Assembly (NCBI GenBank): GCA_003281725.1
Contig: QCBC01000001.1
Span: 62,001 to 126,000 of the forward strand
Direction: 5' to 3'
Origin: Pelagibacteraceae bacterium AG-345-O09
Lineage (GTDB): Bacteria > Pseudomonadota > Alphaproteobacteria > Pelagibacterales > Pelagibacteraceae
DNA length: 64,000 bases
The translations under genes were made by a program, and so were the position numbers. The notes under the pieces were generated by a model, which saw nothing but the letters and a program-made list of their open reading frames with translations, made no database searches and was not told the origin of the DNA. Of this stretch, positions 9,259 to 18,313 are shown in pieces (the first letter of the stretch is position 1; each line of letters opens with the position of its first letter).

Positions 9259-10263
9259 TTGAAAACGGATATTTTAAAAAAAGAAGTTATTAAAATCTTT
9301 AAAAAATTTGGCTTAAACAATAATCATGCTTTAATTTCGGCTAATGCTTTAATCAATGCCGAGTTAGTTGGTGCCTATGGGCACGGTCTTTCAAGATTAA
9401 AAATGTATTGTGAAAGAATTTCTAAAAAAGTTATTAATCCAAAACCTAAAATTAAGATTAAAAAGATTTCACAATCTATCTCACTAGTAGATGCAAATAA
9501 TAGTATAGGTTTTATAGCTGCAGATGTTGCTATAAAAAAAGCAATTCAAAATGCAACTAAAACAGGGATAGGAATGGTTGCAGTAAAAAATAGCGGTCAT
9601 TTTGGTCTTTCAGGATACTATGCAGAGCAAGCAGTAAAAAAAAATCTGGTTACTATGATTTATACAAGTGCACCACCAGCAGTAGCTCCGCATGGAGCAT
9701 TAAAAAGTTTATTTGGTACTAACCCGATTTGTTTTGGAACTCCTACAGGTTCAAAGATTCCATTTATTTTGGATACCTCTATTTCAATGATTAATAGAGG
9801 AAAGATAAGAGTAGCTGCAAGAAATAATCAAAAAATTCCAGAGGGTGTTGCTTTAGATAAATTTGGTAAACCTACAACAGATGCAAAAAAAGCTCTAAAA
9901 GGAGTTCAATTACCTATTGCTGGTTTCAGAGGTTCAGGATTAGCTTGGATGGTTGATATTTTAAGTGGTGTATTAACGGGTAGTAATCATGCTGGCCGAG
10001 TTAAAGATCCATTTGATGATTTTTCAGGTCCACAAAATATTGGCCATTTATTTATCACATTTAAAACAAATTTATTTGTGAAGGATTATAATAGTAGAAT
10101 TAAAAATAATATTAAAACAATTAAAAAATTACCGAAAATTAAAGGTGTAAAAAATATTATGTACCCTGGTGAAAATAAATTTAAAAGGTTCAAAATAAAT
10201 TCAAAAAAGGATATCAAAATTTCAGAAACAATTAAAAAAGACTTAAAAATACTTAAGAATTAA
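9259..10263 (+). CDS. Ldh2 (malate/L-lactate/sulfolactate dehydrogenase) family oxidoreductase
   Basis: 334 residues starting at TTG, one base after the tauC stop. The NSGHFGLSGYYAE region carries the catalytic histidine of the Ldh2 family, and the N-terminal GAYGHGLSRL matches the usual SHG-x2-R region. Members oxidise or reduce 2-hydroxyacids with NAD(P)H; ComC, an (R)-sulfolactate dehydrogenase, is one of them. In this sulfonate operon a sulfolactate role is attractive, but malate or ureidoglycolate are equally allowed by the sequence. The last 60 residues are very lysine-rich. Confidence 0.7.
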   Translation: MKTDILKKEVIKIFKKFGLNNNHALISANALINAELVGAYGHGLSRLKMYCERISKKVINPKPKIKIKKISQSISLVDANNSIGFIAADVAIKKAIQNATKTGIGMVAVKNSGHFGLSGYYAEQAVKKNLVTMIYTSAPPAVAPHGALKSLFGTNPICFGTPTGSKIPFILDTSISMINRGKIRVAARNNQKIPEGVALDKFGKPTTDAKKALKGVQLPIAGFRGSGLAWMVDILSGVLTGSNHAGRVKDPFDDFSGPQNIGHLFITFKTNLFVKDYNSRIKNNIKTIKKLPKIKGVKNIMYPGENKFKRFKINSKKDIKISETIKKDLKILKN

Positions 10264-10267
10264 ATTT

Positions 10268-11179
10268 ATGCTATCAAATAAAGAAATAGTCTGTCCAAAT
10301 AACCTTTTAAATGTTGCTCATAAAAAAAAGGGTGTTAAAGCAGCAATAGTTAACGCAGGTAAACCACTACCTATGCTTTCAATACAAGATGCTGTAAATG
10401 AGAATTTAATAGAGCCAATTTTTATCGGTGATGAAAAAGAAATTTTAAAATGTGCTGAAGATTTAAAATGGGATATTTCTAATTATGAAATTATAAACGA
10501 ACCTGTTGAAAATAATACTGCACCAATAGCTGCAAAATTAGCAAAAGAAAAAAAAGTGAGAATTATTGTCAAAGGACATATTCATACTGATGTTTTAATG
10601 AAAGAAGTTTTAAAAAGAGAATATGATTTATTAGGAAAAACTAGACTAAGTCATATCTGGCACATGACTATTGATAAAGAAAGCAAACCATTAATAATTA
10701 CTGATGGAGCATTAAATGTATTGCCAAATATAAAAACAAAAATGCACATTTTGAAAAACGTAATAAATTTTTCAAATAGAATCGGAATTGATAAGCCAAA
10801 AGTTGCTATTCTTTCTGCTACTGAAGAAGTGCTAGATAGTGTTCCAAGTTCAAAAGAAGCAGCTGAAATAACCAAACTAGCTAATGAAGATAATTTAAAT
10901 GCAGATGTTTTTGGTCCACTTGCTTTTGATAATAGTATTTCAAAAAAATCAGCATCAATTAAAGGAATAAAAAATATTGTAGCTGGTGAAGCTGATGTTT
11001 TATTGGTTCCAAGTGTAGAAACAGGAAACGCTTTAGTTAAAATGTTAATATATTTCTGTGGAGCCTGTGCTGCAGGAGTTGTAATTGGTGGTAAAGTACC
11101 AGTGGTAATTACAAGTCGATCAGATGAAGCACCTGCTAGATTAGCCTCGATAGCTGCTGCAGTGGTAGCTTTAGATTAA
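10268..11179 (+). CDS. pta: Phosphate acetyltransferase (short Pta/Ptb family)
   Basis: 303 residues, the short phosphate acetyl/butyryltransferase form without the N-terminal DRTGG part of E. coli Pta. The C-terminal stretch VPVVITSRSDEAPARLAS is the family signature with the acyl-phosphate-binding Ser/Arg residues. It would convert acetyl phosphate and CoA to acetyl-CoA. In taurine degradation this follows sulfoacetaldehyde acetyltransferase (Xsc), which makes acetyl phosphate; Xsc is absent here. Only 4 bases separate it from the preceding gene. A phosphate butyryltransferase is the alternative. Confidence 0.8.
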   Translation: MLSNKEIVCPNNLLNVAHKKKGVKAAIVNAGKPLPMLSIQDAVNENLIEPIFIGDEKEILKCAEDLKWDISNYEIINEPVENNTAPIAAKLAKEKKVRIIVKGHIHTDVLMKEVLKREYDLLGKTRLSHIWHMTIDKESKPLIITDGALNVLPNIKTKMHILKNVINFSNRIGIDKPKVAILSATEEVLDSVPSSKEAAEITKLANEDNLNADVFGPLAFDNSISKKSASIKGIKNIVAGEADVLLVPSVETGNALVKMLIYFCGACAAGVVIGGKVPVVITSRSDEAPARLASIAAAVVALD

Positions 11180-11238
11180 TAGTTTCATTGAAAAAAAAAC
11201 TAATTTGCATTAAATAGTCCCATTAATTCAAAAAAACT

Positions 11239-12525
11239 ATGACAATTACTTATTTAAAAAAATCCCCTAAGACATCCTCTACAGATGATACTAAAACTAC
11301 TGAGATAGTTAAAAATTTATTAAAAGAAATTGAAAATTCAAAAGAAGATGCATGTATCAATTTAACTAAAAAATTCGATAAATACGACGGTGAAATTATT
11401 GTTTCTAAAGAAAGAATTGAAAAAATCAAAAAAGAGTTAGATCAAAAAACAAAAGATGATATTCAATTTTCTCATGAAAGAGTAAGAAAATTTGCTGAAG
11501 CCCAATTAAAAAACTATGGTCAAGATTTTGAAGTAGAACTTTCTCCAGGATTGTTTGCTGGTCAAAAATTAATACCAGTCAACACTGCTGGCTGTTATAT
11601 ACCTGGCGGACGTTACGCACATATAGCCTCTGCTGTTATGAGTGTAACAACAGCAAAAGTTGCTGGAGTAAAAAAAATTATTGCTTGTAGTCCTCCCAAA
11701 GAAGGCGTTGGGGCTCATCCAGCAATTGTTTATACAGCTGATTTGTGTGGTGCTGATGTAATACTAAATTTAGGTGGAGTTACTGGTATTGCTGCAATGA
11801 CTAATGGATTATTTAAAAATCCACCTGCAGATATATTGGTTGGTCCAGGAAATCAGTTTGTTGCTGAAGCAAAAAGAATTTTATTCGGAAAAGTTGGAAT
11901 TGATTTGTTTGCCGGTCCAACAGAAATTGCTGTAATTGCGGATGATAAAGCAGATGCCGAAATGGTAGCGGTAGACTTAGTGGGTCAAGCTGAACACGGA
12001 TATAATTCTCCTGCTTGGTTATACACAACCAGCAAAAGACTAGCTGAAGAAGTATTAAAAAGAGTTCCAGAATTGATTGCTGAATTACCTGAAGTTCCAA
12101 GAACAAGTGCTGAAGCAGCATGGAGAGATTATGGAGAAGTTATACTTTGTGATACTGATGAGGAAATGGCTACTATAAGTGATGAGTACGCACCTGAACA
12201 TCTAGAAGTACAAACTCAAAATCTTGAATGGTTTCATAAAAGATTAAAAAATTATGGGTCACTATTTATTGGTGAAGAAACAACTGTTGCCTATGGAGAT
12301 AAATGCTCTGGCACAAATCATATCTTACCAACAAAAGGTGCTGGTCGTTACACAGGTGGATTGTTTGTAGGAAAATTTATTAAAACATTAAGTTTTCAAA
12401 GAATGACAAAAGAGTCTACAAAATCTGTTGGAGCAGCCTGTGCAAGGATTTCAAGATACGAGGGTATGGAAGCTCACGCTAGAACAGGTGATGCAAGACT
12501 AAGAAAATACGGTTTTTCTAATTAA
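11239..12525 (+). CDS. Histidinol dehydrogenase family protein, probably sulfopropanediol dehydrogenase (HpsN-like)
   Basis: 428 residues of the HisD superfamily, with FAGPTEIAVIAD, VGQAEHG, YAPEHLEV and GTNHILPT present. The zinc ligands Gln, His, Asp (YGDK) and the C-terminal His (MEAHART) therefore appear kept. Several segments (QAEHGYNSPAWLYTTS, GDKCSGTNHILPTKG, FIKTLSFQRM) look like the HpsN subgroup, which oxidises (R)-2,3-dihydroxypropane-1-sulfonate to sulfolactate. The operon around it is for sulfonates and has no other histidine genes. Automatic annotation would call it hisD. The subgroup call comes from memory of motifs plus context. Confidence 0.6.
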   Translation: MTITYLKKSPKTSSTDDTKTTEIVKNLLKEIENSKEDACINLTKKFDKYDGEIIVSKERIEKIKKELDQKTKDDIQFSHERVRKFAEAQLKNYGQDFEVELSPGLFAGQKLIPVNTAGCYIPGGRYAHIASAVMSVTTAKVAGVKKIIACSPPKEGVGAHPAIVYTADLCGADVILNLGGVTGIAAMTNGLFKNPPADILVGPGNQFVAEAKRILFGKVGIDLFAGPTEIAVIADDKADAEMVAVDLVGQAEHGYNSPAWLYTTSKRLAEEVLKRVPELIAELPEVPRTSAEAAWRDYGEVILCDTDEEMATISDEYAPEHLEVQTQNLEWFHKRLKNYGSLFIGEETTVAYGDKCSGTNHILPTKGAGRYTGGLFVGKFIKTLSFQRMTKESTKSVGAACARISRYEGMEAHARTGDARLRKYGFSN

Positions 12526-12983
12526 TTTTCTGGAATAAAAATTAAACACAATCCATTATTACAAAATCTTTTTCCAGTAGCAGTTGGACCATCTAAAAAA
12601 ACATGACCATGATGAGCACCGCAGTTTGCGCAATGATATTCAACTCGCTTCATACCAAAAGAATAATCTATTTTTGTTTTAAACGCTCCTGGTAACGCTT
12701 CTGAAAATGAAGGCCACCCTGTTCCACTATCAAATTTTGAATTAGATGCAAATAGCTTAGCATTACAGTTTGCACAGTGGTAAAATCCCTCTCTATCTTC
12801 TTTAAGTAAATCACTTGTAAAAGCTCTTTCTGTACCTTCATTAAACATTATATTTTTTTGAGCTTTTGAAAGATTTGGATTAATAATTTTTTTAGTGGCT
12901 GAGTATAAAAATTTGTAAGGAAAAGAAAAGAAAATTAAAAATGAAATCCCAATTGTTTTTAAAAACTTTCTTCTAAAAAACAT
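12522..12983 (-). CDS. msrB: Exported peptide-methionine (R)-S-oxide reductase
   Basis: 153 residues. The first 30 form an export signal with RRKFLK at residues 4-9, matching the twin-arginine consensus, then a hydrophobic core. The mature part is MsrB: two zinc CxxC pairs (CANC twice), GTGWPSF and the catalytic Cys in KRFCNN. It reduces methionine-R-sulfoxide in proteins, here probably in the periplasm. The C-terminus reads RFCNNGLCLIF where RFCxNSASLRF is usual, so the end is slightly divergent and has an extra Cys. Its stop overlaps the stop of the convergent HisD-family gene. Confidence 0.9.
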   Translation of the reverse strand: MFFRRKFLKTIGISFLIFFSFPYKFLYSATKKIINPNLSKAQKNIMFNEGTERAFTSDLLKEDREGFYHCANCNAKLFASNSKFDSGTGWPSFSEALPGAFKTKIDYSFGMKRVEYHCANCGAHHGHVFLDGPTATGKRFCNNGLCLIFIPEN

Positions 12984-12989
12984 TTCAAA

Positions 12990-13664
12990 TTAACTTAAAA
13001 TTTTTTCAGCCTTTTTCTCTCTAGCTTTATTTTTTTTATAATCTAGTTTGGCCTTTTTTAGATTTATTAAATCTGCAAATTCATGATTGACATCTCTATG
13101 TCCTGCCTCATCATCTCTGATTACTCTAACTACATCTTTGAGAGTAGCATGAAGTGGTAAGTTCCAATAGTTAATAGCAATTAAAGGAGCTGGTTGATCT
13201 GGAATTGTTCCCGCTTCAAGTTCATTTAAATACTCTGTGTAACTGATTACCGCCTCTTCTTCAAAGTAACCAACAATTCTATGAGCAGTTCTTTGAGAAA
13301 TTAAGTATATAATAGCATATGTAAGAATAAAAATAAATTGAGCAATCATTATTATAAATCTTTCAAGAGCAGTTGGTTTTGCAATATGAATGAAAGTCAT
13401 TAAGTGCATTCTTTCATTTTCAGCTTCATCCAAAAGAGTCTTTATCCAACCTTTATCATTCTCCATTTTTCTAAGAGATTTAAGATGTAACAACATTCCT
13501 GCTACCATACCTGGAACAGCAGCTACAGTCTCTAAAACAACAGCTCTATGGCCATATCTTTTTTTAAAAAAAGTATCTGCTAGCAACCTTAAAAATTTAG
13601 TAAAAGATAAAGCAACCTTGTCACTAAAGTTTTTTGGTTGAAAATGTTTATTTAAATCGCTCAT
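12990..13664 (-). CDS. aox: Alternative oxidase (cyanide-insensitive ubiquinol oxidase)
   Basis: About 224 residues from the ATG at 13664; an in-frame GTG at 13715 would add 17, and neither start has a good ribosome site. The diiron ligands lie in four family motifs: [30 protein letters not shown] and [11 protein letters not shown]. Two hydrophobic helices between them would anchor the protein on the membrane face. It oxidises ubiquinol with oxygen without pumping protons. Bacterial cases are scattered but well known in marine alphaproteobacteria. It may relieve over-reduction of the quinone pool. Confidence 0.92.
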   Translation of the reverse strand: MSDLNKHFQPKNFSDKVALSFTKFLRLLADTFFKKRYGHRAVVLETVAAVPGMVAGMLLHLKSLRKMENDKGWIKTLLDEAENERMHLMTFIHIAKPTALERFIIMIAQFIFILTYAIIYLISQRTAHRIVGYFEEEAVISYTEYLNELEAGTIPDQPAPLIAINYWNLPLHATLKDVVRVIRDDEAGHRDVNHEFADLINLKKAKLDYKKNKAREKKAEKILS

Positions 13665-13731
13665 ACTTTTAAAATAGTTACTAATAGAGAATTTAACATG
13701 TGCTATAATTGTCACTTAAAAATGTTATTAA

Positions 13732-14346
13732 TCAAAGAAAATATACTGTTTCTTTAACTATATAAATTGTAAGCAAGGACATAAAGCCAATTATAAATAT
13801 ATTAATATATTTCCATGTTTTATGACTCTGGGCATATTTTGAAAAGTAAACAGATAAATAACCTAGCAGAAAGAAAAATATAAATGATGCAATTGATGCA
13901 CCAGCACCAAAATAAATTTTTTCATCAAAAAGAAAATTTTTTGAAAAATTTCCTAAAAAGAAAACTGTATCAGAATAAACATGTGCATTTAGATAAGTAA
14001 AACCAAGTGTCTTTAATAAAATCTCAAAACTAGAAATATCTTTAAATTCGCTATTAAAATTAACATTAATTTTTAATGATTTGATTTTAGAGTATATAAA
14101 ATAAATTAAAAAAATTATTAATGAGATATTTAAAACTAATTCTACAAATAAATTAAAATATTGATGAAAAAAATGAAACAAAAGAATACCAGAAAATATT
14201 AATAATAAATCTGATAAAGAGCAAACTATACAGACTAAAAATACATATTGTTTTTTAAGCCCTTGCTCTATTACAAAAATGTTTTGTGCACCTATTGCTA
14301 ATATTAAACTAAGCCCGGTAAAAAAACCTAATACCAGGTATTCCAT
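13732..14346 (-). CDS. LysE/ArgO family amino acid exporter
   Basis: 204 residues with about six predicted membrane helices. The N-terminal GFFTGLSLILAIGAQNIFVIEQGLK stretch carries the conserved GxQN motif of LysE/ArgO exporters, split by Lys/Arg as expected at the inner face. It would export basic amino acids or related compounds. Substrate is unproven. It lies 11 bases after the VOC gene on the same strand, so the two may be cotranscribed. Confidence 0.8.
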   Translation of the reverse strand: MEYLVLGFFTGLSLILAIGAQNIFVIEQGLKKQYVFLVCIVCSLSDLLLIFSGILLFHFFHQYFNLFVELVLNISLIIFLIYFIYSKIKSLKINVNFNSEFKDISSFEILLKTLGFTYLNAHVYSDTVFFLGNFSKNFLFDEKIYFGAGASIASFIFFFLLGYLSVYFSKYAQSHKTWKYINIFIIGFMSLLTIYIVKETVYFL

Positions 14347-14357
14347 CTAAATTCAGA

Positions 14358-14768
14358 TTATTCTGAATTAGCCGTTAATGTTTTAATCTCTAAAATATTT
14401 TCGTTAGGATCTTTTACAAAAAAAGTTTCCTGCTCATATTTTGTTCCTTTAAATCTAAGATAAGGTTCATCGTAATATTTTGCCCCTTTTTCTTTTAATC
14501 TATTTTTTAAAGTATCAAAATCTTTTCTAGATAAATGTACCCCGAAGTGTGGGACTGAAACATTTCCCATATCAACGTCGTGTCTTTCGCTATCTAATTT
14601 ATGTTCACTTGCATGAAGTGTTAATTCATTTCCCCAAAAATCAACATCAGCCCATTCTTGAGCAGAGTTATCAAGTCGGCAACCCAAAGTTTCGCTATAA
14701 AACTTTTTTGCTGTTTCTAGATCTCCACAAGGGATTGCTAGATGAAAACAATTAGTGTTTTTGTACAT
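14358..14768 (-). CDS. VOC (glyoxalase/dioxygenase fold) family protein
   Basis: 136 residues with the paired beta-alpha-beta-beta-beta modules of the vicinal-oxygen-chelate fold. It starts FHLAIPCGDLETAKKFYSE, includes the metal-type His in PHFGVHL and ends FFVKDPNENILEIK with the usual glutamate. Possible roles include glyoxalase-like detoxification, ring-cleavage-like dioxygenase or metal-thiol chemistry; none can be chosen. A Shine-Dalgarno GGAGA precedes the ATG. Confidence 0.75.
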   Translation of the reverse strand: MYKNTNCFHLAIPCGDLETAKKFYSETLGCRLDNSAQEWADVDFWGNELTLHASEHKLDSERHDVDMGNVSVPHFGVHLSRKDFDTLKNRLKEKGAKYYDEPYLRFKGTKYEQETFFVKDPNENILEIKTLTANSE

Positions 14769-14840
14769 AATTTCTCCTTTAAATACTGTTTAAAATAACT
14801 ATATAAGCATTAATTATTTTTATCAAGCTGACAAATACTT

Positions 14841-15425
14841 ATGAATGACTTTTTACAATCTATAATAGATAGAGATCCTGCGGCAAAATCAAAGTTAAGT
14901 TTAATTTTAACTTACCCAGGAGTTAAAGCTATTTTTTTTCACAAGATAGCTAATTTTTTTGCTATCGCTAAGTTTGATTTAATCGCAAGAATCATTTCAC
15001 AACTTTCACGATTCTTAACAGGTATAGAAATTCATCCTAAGGCTAAAATTGGAAAAAATTTATTTATTGATCATGGAATGGGGGTGGTCATTGGAGAAAC
15101 ATCAGAAATTGGAGAGAACGTTACAATCTATCATATGGTAACTTTAGGGGGTATTGCTCCAAGTATAAACTCTGATAGCCAAAGAGAAATAAAAAGACAT
15201 CCAACATTAATGGATAATGTTGTTGTTGGCTCTGGTGCTCAAATATTAGGTCCAGTTATAATTGGAAAGAATGCTAAAGTTGGAGCTAACGCAGTTGTTA
15301 CAAAGAACGTTCCAGATAACGCAGTAATGATTGGCATACCTGCAAGAAATGTTGGTACAACTTCTGGTGAATTTAAACCCTATGCTGTTACAGAAGACTC
15401 TAAAGAAAATGGTAATGAAAAATAA
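14841..15425 (+). CDS. cysE: Serine O-acetyltransferase
   Basis: 194 residues, the shorter bacterial form. Hexapeptide-repeat beta-helix motifs run from about residue 65 ([30 protein letters not shown]) through [25 protein letters not shown]. The His and Asp of the active site are in IDHGMG and the upstream helices. It makes O-acetylserine from serine and acetyl-CoA. cysK overlaps its last 11 bases, so the two cysteine-synthesis steps are coupled. Confidence 0.93.
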   Translation: MNDFLQSIIDRDPAAKSKLSLILTYPGVKAIFFHKIANFFAIAKFDLIARIISQLSRFLTGIEIHPKAKIGKNLFIDHGMGVVIGETSEIGENVTIYHMVTLGGIAPSINSDSQREIKRHPTLMDNVVVGSGAQILGPVIIGKNAKVGANAVVTKNVPDNAVMIGIPARNVGTTSGEFKPYAVTEDSKENGNEK

Positions 15426-16416
15426 TCAAGAAGATTTTATTTCTGGAATTGGAAATACTCCTTTAATTAGATTAAGAGCAGCTTCAGAAATTACTGGATG
15501 TAATATTTATGGCAAAGCTGAATTTTTAAATCCTGGTGGCTCTGTTAAAGATAGAGCTGCTTTGGCTCTTATTAAAGATGCTCAACAAAAAAAATTGATT
15601 TCCAAAGGTGGTATTGTAATTGAAGGTACTGCTGGAAATACTGGTATAGGCTTAGGACTATTAGGTAATTCTCTTGGTTATAAAACTATTATTGTAATGA
15701 ATGATAATCAAACCCAAGAAAAAAAAGATACTTTAAGAAACTTAGGTGCTGAATTAAGATTAGTACCAGCCAAACCTTATAAAGATGATAATAATTTTGT
15801 TAAAGTTGCAGCTAGATTAGCTGATGAATTAAGACCCACAAATAACAATGGAGTAGTCTGGGCTAATCAATTTGATAACACCGCTAATGCCAAAGGTCAT
15901 TATGAAGGAACTGGAAAAGAAATTTGGGAGCAAACTGAAGGTAAAGTAGATGGTTTCGTTTGTTCTTCTGGAACTGGTGGAACGATTTCAGGTGTAAGTA
16001 ATTTTCTAAAAGAAAAAAATAAAGATGTAAAAATTTATTTGTCAGATCCAAAAGGATCTTCTCTTTATAACTATATTAAAAATGGAGAGTTGAAGTCTGA
16101 TGGAAATTCTATAACTGAAGGAATTGGATCTAGTAGAGTTACTAAAAATTTTGGTAATGCAAAAATTGATGATGCGTATTCAATAGATGATAATGAAGCT
16201 TTACCTATCCTTTATGATTTAATTCAAAATGAAGGATTAAGTTTAGGGACAAGTTGTGGAATTAATATCGCTGGAGCAATCAGATTAGGAAAAGAATTAG
16301 GGCCTGGAAAAACTATTGTAACTATCCTTTGTGATAGATCAGATAAATACAACTCAAAGATGTTTAACAAATCATTTTTAGAGGAAAAAAACTTACCTAT
16401 TCCTAGTTGGTTATAA
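15415..16416 (+). CDS. cysK: Cysteine synthase A (O-acetylserine sulfhydrylase)
   Basis: I start at the ATG at 15415, overlapping the cysE stop; a longer upstream frame (from 15331) only shadows cysE. The 333-residue protein has the PLP lysine in NPGGSVKDR (Lys45), the TAGNTGIG substrate loop and [10 protein letters not shown] phosphate-binding loop. It replaces acetyl of O-acetylserine with sulfide to give cysteine. SAR11 bacteria lack assimilatory sulfate reduction, so the sulfide would come from reduced organic sulfur. That last point is established for the group, not shown here. Confidence 0.92.
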   Translation: MKNNQEDFISGIGNTPLIRLRAASEITGCNIYGKAEFLNPGGSVKDRAALALIKDAQQKKLISKGGIVIEGTAGNTGIGLGLLGNSLGYKTIIVMNDNQTQEKKDTLRNLGAELRLVPAKPYKDDNNFVKVAARLADELRPTNNNGVVWANQFDNTANAKGHYEGTGKEIWEQTEGKVDGFVCSSGTGGTISGVSNFLKEKNKDVKIYLSDPKGSSLYNYIKNGELKSDGNSITEGIGSSRVTKNFGNAKIDDAYSIDDNEALPILYDLIQNEGLSLGTSCGINIAGAIRLGKELGPGKTIVTILCDRSDKYNSKMFNKSFLEEKNLPIPSWL

Positions 16417-16507
16417 TATCGCATAGCTGCTATGTAACAAAACTGATACTTTTTAGGCATATATTTAATTATCGTAAAAATTAATAAAGATTAGTGGAGA
16501 TCTTTAT

Positions 16508-16915
16508 TTGAATAGAGATACAATGCTAAAAAAAAATATTTTAAAAATATTTGCTACTTATTGTTTAGCAATTCTAATATCTACTGCATCATTGGCTGGT
16601 ATGAGTGACAACGATAAGTCTAAAGCTTGGGACTGTGTTGGTATTTATATGGCTAACTACTTTCTTCCATCTGGTGAAACATTTGAATACGCTATGAAAG
16701 AAAAATCTATATCAACTGTAAAAGTTTTAAAATCTTACGCTCTTGAAATAGGTATTCCAGAAAAAGAGTGGGATGAAGGAGTTAATAAAGCAGTGGATAA
16801 ACATTATGGATCGAAATATGACAAAGCTAAAACTGACAAATGTCATTCTTATGTTGAAGCGTTAGTTCCTAATGGGGCTGAAAGAGTTAAAAAAGTAATT
16901 CAAACTTTATATTAA
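16508..16915 (+). CDS. Small secreted hypothetical protein
   Basis: 135 residues with an N-terminal signal peptide (ILKIFATYCLAILISTASLAG). The GTGGAGA ribosome site at 16494-16500 is correctly spaced for the TTG at 16508, which decides the start over the ATG at 16523. The mature part is helical, Lys-rich, and has two cysteines (AWDCVG, DKCHSY) that could form a disulfide. I do not recognise a family. It opens the run of small genes 16508-20341. Confidence 0.7.
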   Translation: MNRDTMLKKNILKIFATYCLAILISTASLAGMSDNDKSKAWDCVGIYMANYFLPSGETFEYAMKEKSISTVKVLKSYALEIGIPEKEWDEGVNKAVDKHYGSKYDKAKTDKCHSYVEALVPNGAERVKKVIQTLY

Positions 16916-16939
16916 ATATTAATAAAAAAGGAGAAAAAA

Positions 16940-17224
16940 ATGGAAAAAGAAATGTTAGTAGTAGCTAAATTAAAAGAAGGTATGTTTGAAAAATTTATGG
17001 GATTCATGCAATCACCTGAAGGTTTAGCTGAAAGAGCTAAAGTTGCAATTGTAGAAAAAACTATTGGAACGGTAACCCCAGATAAAAGTACTGTAATGTT
17101 TAAGATATTTTGTACTGATGAGCCTGCATTACATAAATTTATTGAAGGAACTGAAGTATCAAAGCCTATCATGGATGCTGTTTTAGATAGCTATTCAATC
17201 TATGATTTAACAAAAGTAAAATAG
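16940..17224 (+). CDS. Small hypothetical protein, ferredoxin-like (ABM-type) fold likely
   Basis: 94 residues, no signal peptide, preceded by a strong AAAAGGAG ribosome site. The alternating pattern MLVVAKLKEGMFEKFMGFM ... MFKIFCTDEPALHKFI resembles dimeric alpha/beta-barrel small proteins. It is the first of three similar-sized cytosolic proteins in a row (next at 17232 and 17557), perhaps products of old duplication. No function can be given. Confidence 0.72.
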   Translation: MEKEMLVVAKLKEGMFEKFMGFMQSPEGLAERAKVAIVEKTIGTVTPDKSTVMFKIFCTDEPALHKFIEGTEVSKPIMDAVLDSYSIYDLTKVK

Positions 17225-17231
17225 GAGAAAT

Positions 17232-17522
17232 ATGAAAAATTATATAGTAACACACACTTTTAAATCTAAAGAGGCAAAAGCTAAAATGATAGAAGTTACT
17301 GGTTCGATGTCTATGGAAGATATGACTAAGGCAATGACAAGTGACAATGCAAAATGTCAAATGAGCTGGAATACACCAGGTGATAATTTAACAATGTATT
17401 GTTGGTGGAAAGGTACTGATCCAGATGCAATTAATAAACAATTAGAGTCTATGAATGATTTCTATGAACCTCATAAATTTGTTGAGTGCACAGATGATAT
17501 TATAGATTTTAATGCTAAATAA
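17232..17522 (+). CDS. Small hypothetical protein, second of a trio
   Basis: 96 residues, starting MKNYIVTHTFKSKEAKAKM, which again suggests a ferredoxin-like small sandwich. Three cysteines occur (AKCQMSW, TMYCWWKG, VECTDD). It begins 7 bases after the previous stop behind TAGGAGAAAT, so it is cotranslated. Function unknown. Confidence 0.72.
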   Translation: MKNYIVTHTFKSKEAKAKMIEVTGSMSMEDMTKAMTSDNAKCQMSWNTPGDNLTMYCWWKGTDPDAINKQLESMNDFYEPHKFVECTDDIIDFNAK

Positions 17523-17556
17523 AAATGCCTAAACTTTGACTAAATAAGGAAAAACA

Positions 17557-17865
17557 ATGAAGGTAATTTATACTAGAACAATGAGAGTGAAAGATGATGG
17601 TTTAGGAAAAGCTATGGAAATTGGAAAAGGATTGGCGGCAGTAAGAAAAAAACATTATCCTAACCATGATGTCTATTTTTCTTTTCAAATGGGTGGAGAT
17701 CCAAGAACAATAAGAGAAACTTTAATTGGAACTATGTTTGAAGGTGATAATGATGCTGACGCTAACATGTCTGCAGATCCTGAATATATAAAACTTTTAG
17801 AGCAATTAAAAGAAGTAGCCATAGAAGGTACTATTGAAGACGAGATTAGACCAATATTTAGCTAA
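17557..17865 (+). CDS. Small hypothetical protein, third of a trio
   Basis: 102 residues, acidic at the C-terminus. The start MKVIYTRTMRVKDDGLGKAME followed by a helix and YFSFQMGGDPRTIRETLIG again fits an ABM-like fold. An AAGGA ribosome site precedes it. It lies between a soluble trio member and a membrane protein of the same operon. Function unknown. Confidence 0.72.
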   Translation: MKVIYTRTMRVKDDGLGKAMEIGKGLAAVRKKHYPNHDVYFSFQMGGDPRTIRETLIGTMFEGDNDADANMSADPEYIKLLEQLKEVAIEGTIEDEIRPIFS

Positions 17866-17877
17866 AGGACTTAAATT

Positions 17878-18294
17878 ATGTTAGAAAAATTTAATGGAAT
17901 AATTTACTTAGCAATATTTTTAATTCATTTTATAGGGTTTGCTTATTATGGTTTTAGATGTGTTTTTCAAACACAATCTTTTTTAAATCAGTATGGAATG
18001 CATGATACCGGTGCTGGTATAGTCAGATTTTTTGGTTCTATATTCATTGGATCAACCGTAATGGCAATTTACGTGGGATTTATAAGACCTAATGGATTAG
18101 AAGCTACTTGGGCATTCTTTAATTTAATATTCTTGCAAAATCTATCAGCTTTTATTGTTGGTTTTTATAGTACAAAAATAAATAAACTTGGACATACTGA
18201 TAAAACTTCTGATGAAGCTATTTATGCTCCATTAGTTTTAACTATTTTAAGTGCTGTCCTTTGTTACGGTCTAGCAGATAAAATATACATTTAA
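17878..18294 (+). CDS. Four-helix integral membrane protein, hypothetical
   Basis: 138 residues with about four membrane spans (around residues 7-27, 46-68, 78-100, 118-136). The layout recalls DUF4345-like small membrane proteins, but I cannot confirm a family. GGACTTAAATTATG gives a clear ribosome site, 12 bases after the preceding stop. It is the only polytopic member in the first half of this small-gene operon. Confidence 0.7.
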   Translation: MLEKFNGIIYLAIFLIHFIGFAYYGFRCVFQTQSFLNQYGMHDTGAGIVRFFGSIFIGSTVMAIYVGFIRPNGLEATWAFFNLIFLQNLSAFIVGFYSTKINKLGHTDKTSDEAIYAPLVLTILSAVLCYGLADKIYI

Positions 18295-18313
18295 CTTAAG
18301 AAAGGAAAATATT

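Noticed and set aside
11813-12121. 102-residue minus-strand frame inside the HisD-like gene
   Set aside because: Low-complexity Leu/Gln-rich sequence, the mirror of a strongly coding frame.
15331-15414. Longer N-terminus for cysteine synthase
   Set aside because: The extra 28 codons lie in the cysE frame and do not match the family; the ATG at 15415 gives a standard start.
16422-16434. CATAG-CTG-CTATG hairpin after cysK as a terminator
   Set aside because: The stem is only 5 pairs and no T-run follows.
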